A stretch of DNA of 64,000 bases, from NCBI GenBank assembly GCA_945948555.1, contig CAMFBM010000001.1, positions 1 to 64,000 of the forward strand, written 5' to 3'. Every line of letters starts with the position of its first letter. The first letter of the stretch is position 1. Below are positions 63,101 through 64,000 of the stretch, in pieces. The notes beneath the pieces are model-generated. The model saw only the letters and a program-made list of their open reading frames with translations. It made no database searches and was not told the DNA's origin. The position numbers and the translations under genes are program-made. The stretch comes from an uncultured Bacteroidales bacterium. GTDB lineage: Bacteria > Bacteroidota > Bacteroidia > Bacteroidales > UBA932.

Positions 63101-63970
63101 CTAGTTTGCCTTTATGGTTACAGGGCCTGAATATACCATCTCGAAAGCACCCCTGACACTGTTGAATACTCCAAGCCATGGAAGTTCAAGACTCTGGCCG
63201 TCCTCGCTGATGGAAATCTCGAAAGACGAGGCCAGCTGAATGTTGTTGTTCTCAAACGACTTGATTGCAGCAATCATATAAGACGAGTCGTTCAGTGAGT
63301 AGAACTGTCCGCTTGAAGGAGTGAACACGATCACCCTTCTCTCAATGTCAAGAGTTCCGACCAGATAGTTGGACTTTTTGCCAAGAGGGTCGTAATTCTC
63401 CGTCACGGAAGCCACATACGGGTCGAAATTGTAAAGAACGGCATTCTTGAAGTCCTGACTGAACGAAAGGTAAATCTGATGGTTCGGGTAAGACCCGGCC
63501 GTAGATTCAAAATCACCGACATAGGCTGAAGCAACCTTGTAGTACCAAGGGACATCCGGCACGTCAATGGCAATTTTTGCGGAATAGTCAGCGGCACCCG
63601 TCACCGAACACATTGCAATAAGCCAGTTGGTCTTTCCTGCTGAAACCGGAACAGTTATCCTGTGTGTGTTGTTGGAAGCAGGCACGGGAACTGCTTTGGA
63701 CTGATAAAAGTCAAAGTCAGTGGAAGACATAAGCCCGATTTCAAGTTTCTTCTTCAATGACTTGATACCGGAAACGACAACATCAACAGTAACCTCACCT
63801 GAATATTCATCAATTTCAATATTTGACTTGGAGATGGTTACTTGTGGCAAGTCAACTGCCGGAGTGAACCCGGCCTCTACCTCGTGTTTGTCCGGGGCTT
63901 TCGTACAGGATAAGGCCAAAAGTGCAAGAAGCACTGCCGGAATATTGAATATTATCTTTTTCATCATCAT
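63101..63970 (-). CDS. lipoprotein of unknown function
   Basis: 289 residues. MMMKKIIFNIPAVLLALLALSC gives a lipobox before Cys22; starts at 63970, 63967 or 63964 are possible. Residues 45-135 form a beta-rich BACON/Ig-like domain (VTISKSNIEIDEYSGEVTVDVVVSG); residues 140-289 contain strand pairs such as YLVGTLDIERRVIVFTPSSGQFYSL. Surface lipoprotein of no known role, 16 bases before the protease gene and probably in one operon with it. Confidence 0.75.
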   Translation of the reverse strand: MMMKKIIFNIPAVLLALLALSCTKAPDKHEVEAGFTPAVDLPQVTISKSNIEIDEYSGEVTVDVVVSGIKSLKKKLEIGLMSSTDFDFYQSKAVPVPASNNTHRITVPVSAGKTNWLIAMCSVTGAADYSAKIAIDVPDVPWYYKVASAYVGDFESTAGSYPNHQIYLSFSQDFKNAVLYNFDPYVASVTENYDPLGKKSNYLVGTLDIERRVIVFTPSSGQFYSLNDSSYMIAAIKSFENNNIQLASSFEISISEDGQSLELPWLGVFNSVRGAFEMVYSGPVTIKAN

Positions 63971-63976
63971 ATCCTT

Positions 63977-64000
63977 TTACAATTCATTCTGGTCCTCAGG
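63977..64000 (-). CDS. possible C-terminal end of an upstream gene (partial)
   Basis: Reading leftward from the window edge gives PEDQNEL followed by TAA (63979-63977), six bases before the lipoprotein ATG. This could be the tail of a preceding gene in the same operon. Only seven codons are available, so it is a guess. Confidence 0.3.
   Translation of the reverse strand, partial: PEDQNEL

Noticed and set aside
1..64000. CRISPR array, transposase, integrase, tRNA or rRNA genes
   Set aside because: None recognised on either strand by eye; a covariance-model search for tRNAs would settle small ones.

Overview
The window looks like chromosome from a member of the Bacteroidales (Bacteroidota), probably a gut-type anaerobe; genus is not resolved. 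Evidence: promoters of the Bacteroidetes form TTG-N19-21-TAnnTTTG; almost no Shine-Dalgarno sequences; many short lipoprotein signals; type IX secretion (T9SS) cargo with a PorV-like partner; DUF3822, PUR/DUF3276, FISUMP and aryl-polyene-type gene families; long Bacteroidetes-type NusB; the order nusB-yajC-ybbR-coaE. Anaerobic physiology is indicated by superoxide reductase, a 2-oxoacid:ferredoxin oxidoreductase and Ptb-Buk/AckA. I saw no phage, insertion sequence, CRISPR array, rRNA or tRNA.

Layout. 0-4.8 kb is accessory: a truncated lipoprotein gene with its promoter left behind, a GH3 beta-glucosidase closed by a strong terminator, a small membrane protein, a Fic protein whose catalytic His is Gln and whose promoter is ringed by four copies of an 8-bp operator-like motif, and an acetyltransferase. 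4.8-11.9 kb, minus strand, is a compact aryl-polyene/flexirubin-like operon: two acyl carrier proteins, two ketosynthases (one fused to an extra domain), a chain-length-factor-like protein, a methyltransferase, an LpxL-like acyltransferase and a NodB-type deacetylase. No reductase, dehydratase, starter ligase or exporter is present, so the pathway is split or unusual. 11.9-17.7 kb (minus) holds a SulP permease, YbaK, a DUF4861-like protein, a CDF metal transporter, RsmD, DUF3822 and a pilin-like membrane protein.

17.8-23.9 kb (plus) is one operon: NrnA, two FKBP-type lipoproteins, a MATE exporter, a cytidylate-kinase-like protein and a serine hydrolase. 23.9-27.1 kb (minus) is ackA-ptb-buk, for ATP formation from acyl-phosphates. 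27.2-37.1 kb (mostly plus) has a minimal ComEC, ApbE (minus), a FISUMP lipoprotein, LemA and its TPM partner, L31, a uracil-DNA-glycosylase-like protein, a large unrecognised EF-hand/Cys membrane protein, SlyD with a Cys/His tail and an EamA permease. 37.1-40.1 kb (minus) is coaE-ybbR-yajC-nusB.

40.2-56.6 kb is housekeeping and energy metabolism: PUR protein and NadE; purine nucleoside phosphorylase with a nucleoside deaminase; a four-subunit VOR-type oxidoreductase whose acyl-CoA products could feed Ptb-Buk; a coiled-coil protein, ZapA, a probable 6S RNA and RNase Y; DsbD; CstA; MetY; superoxide reductase; a COG2509-type flavoprotein. A palindrome-rich 200-bp intergenic block at 56.65-56.85 kb lies before tsaD. 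57.9-64 kb (minus) is a surface-protein operon: a lipoprotein, a subtilisin-like protease with a T9SS sorting domain, a PorV-like barrel and a FISUMP lipoprotein, running into tsaD.
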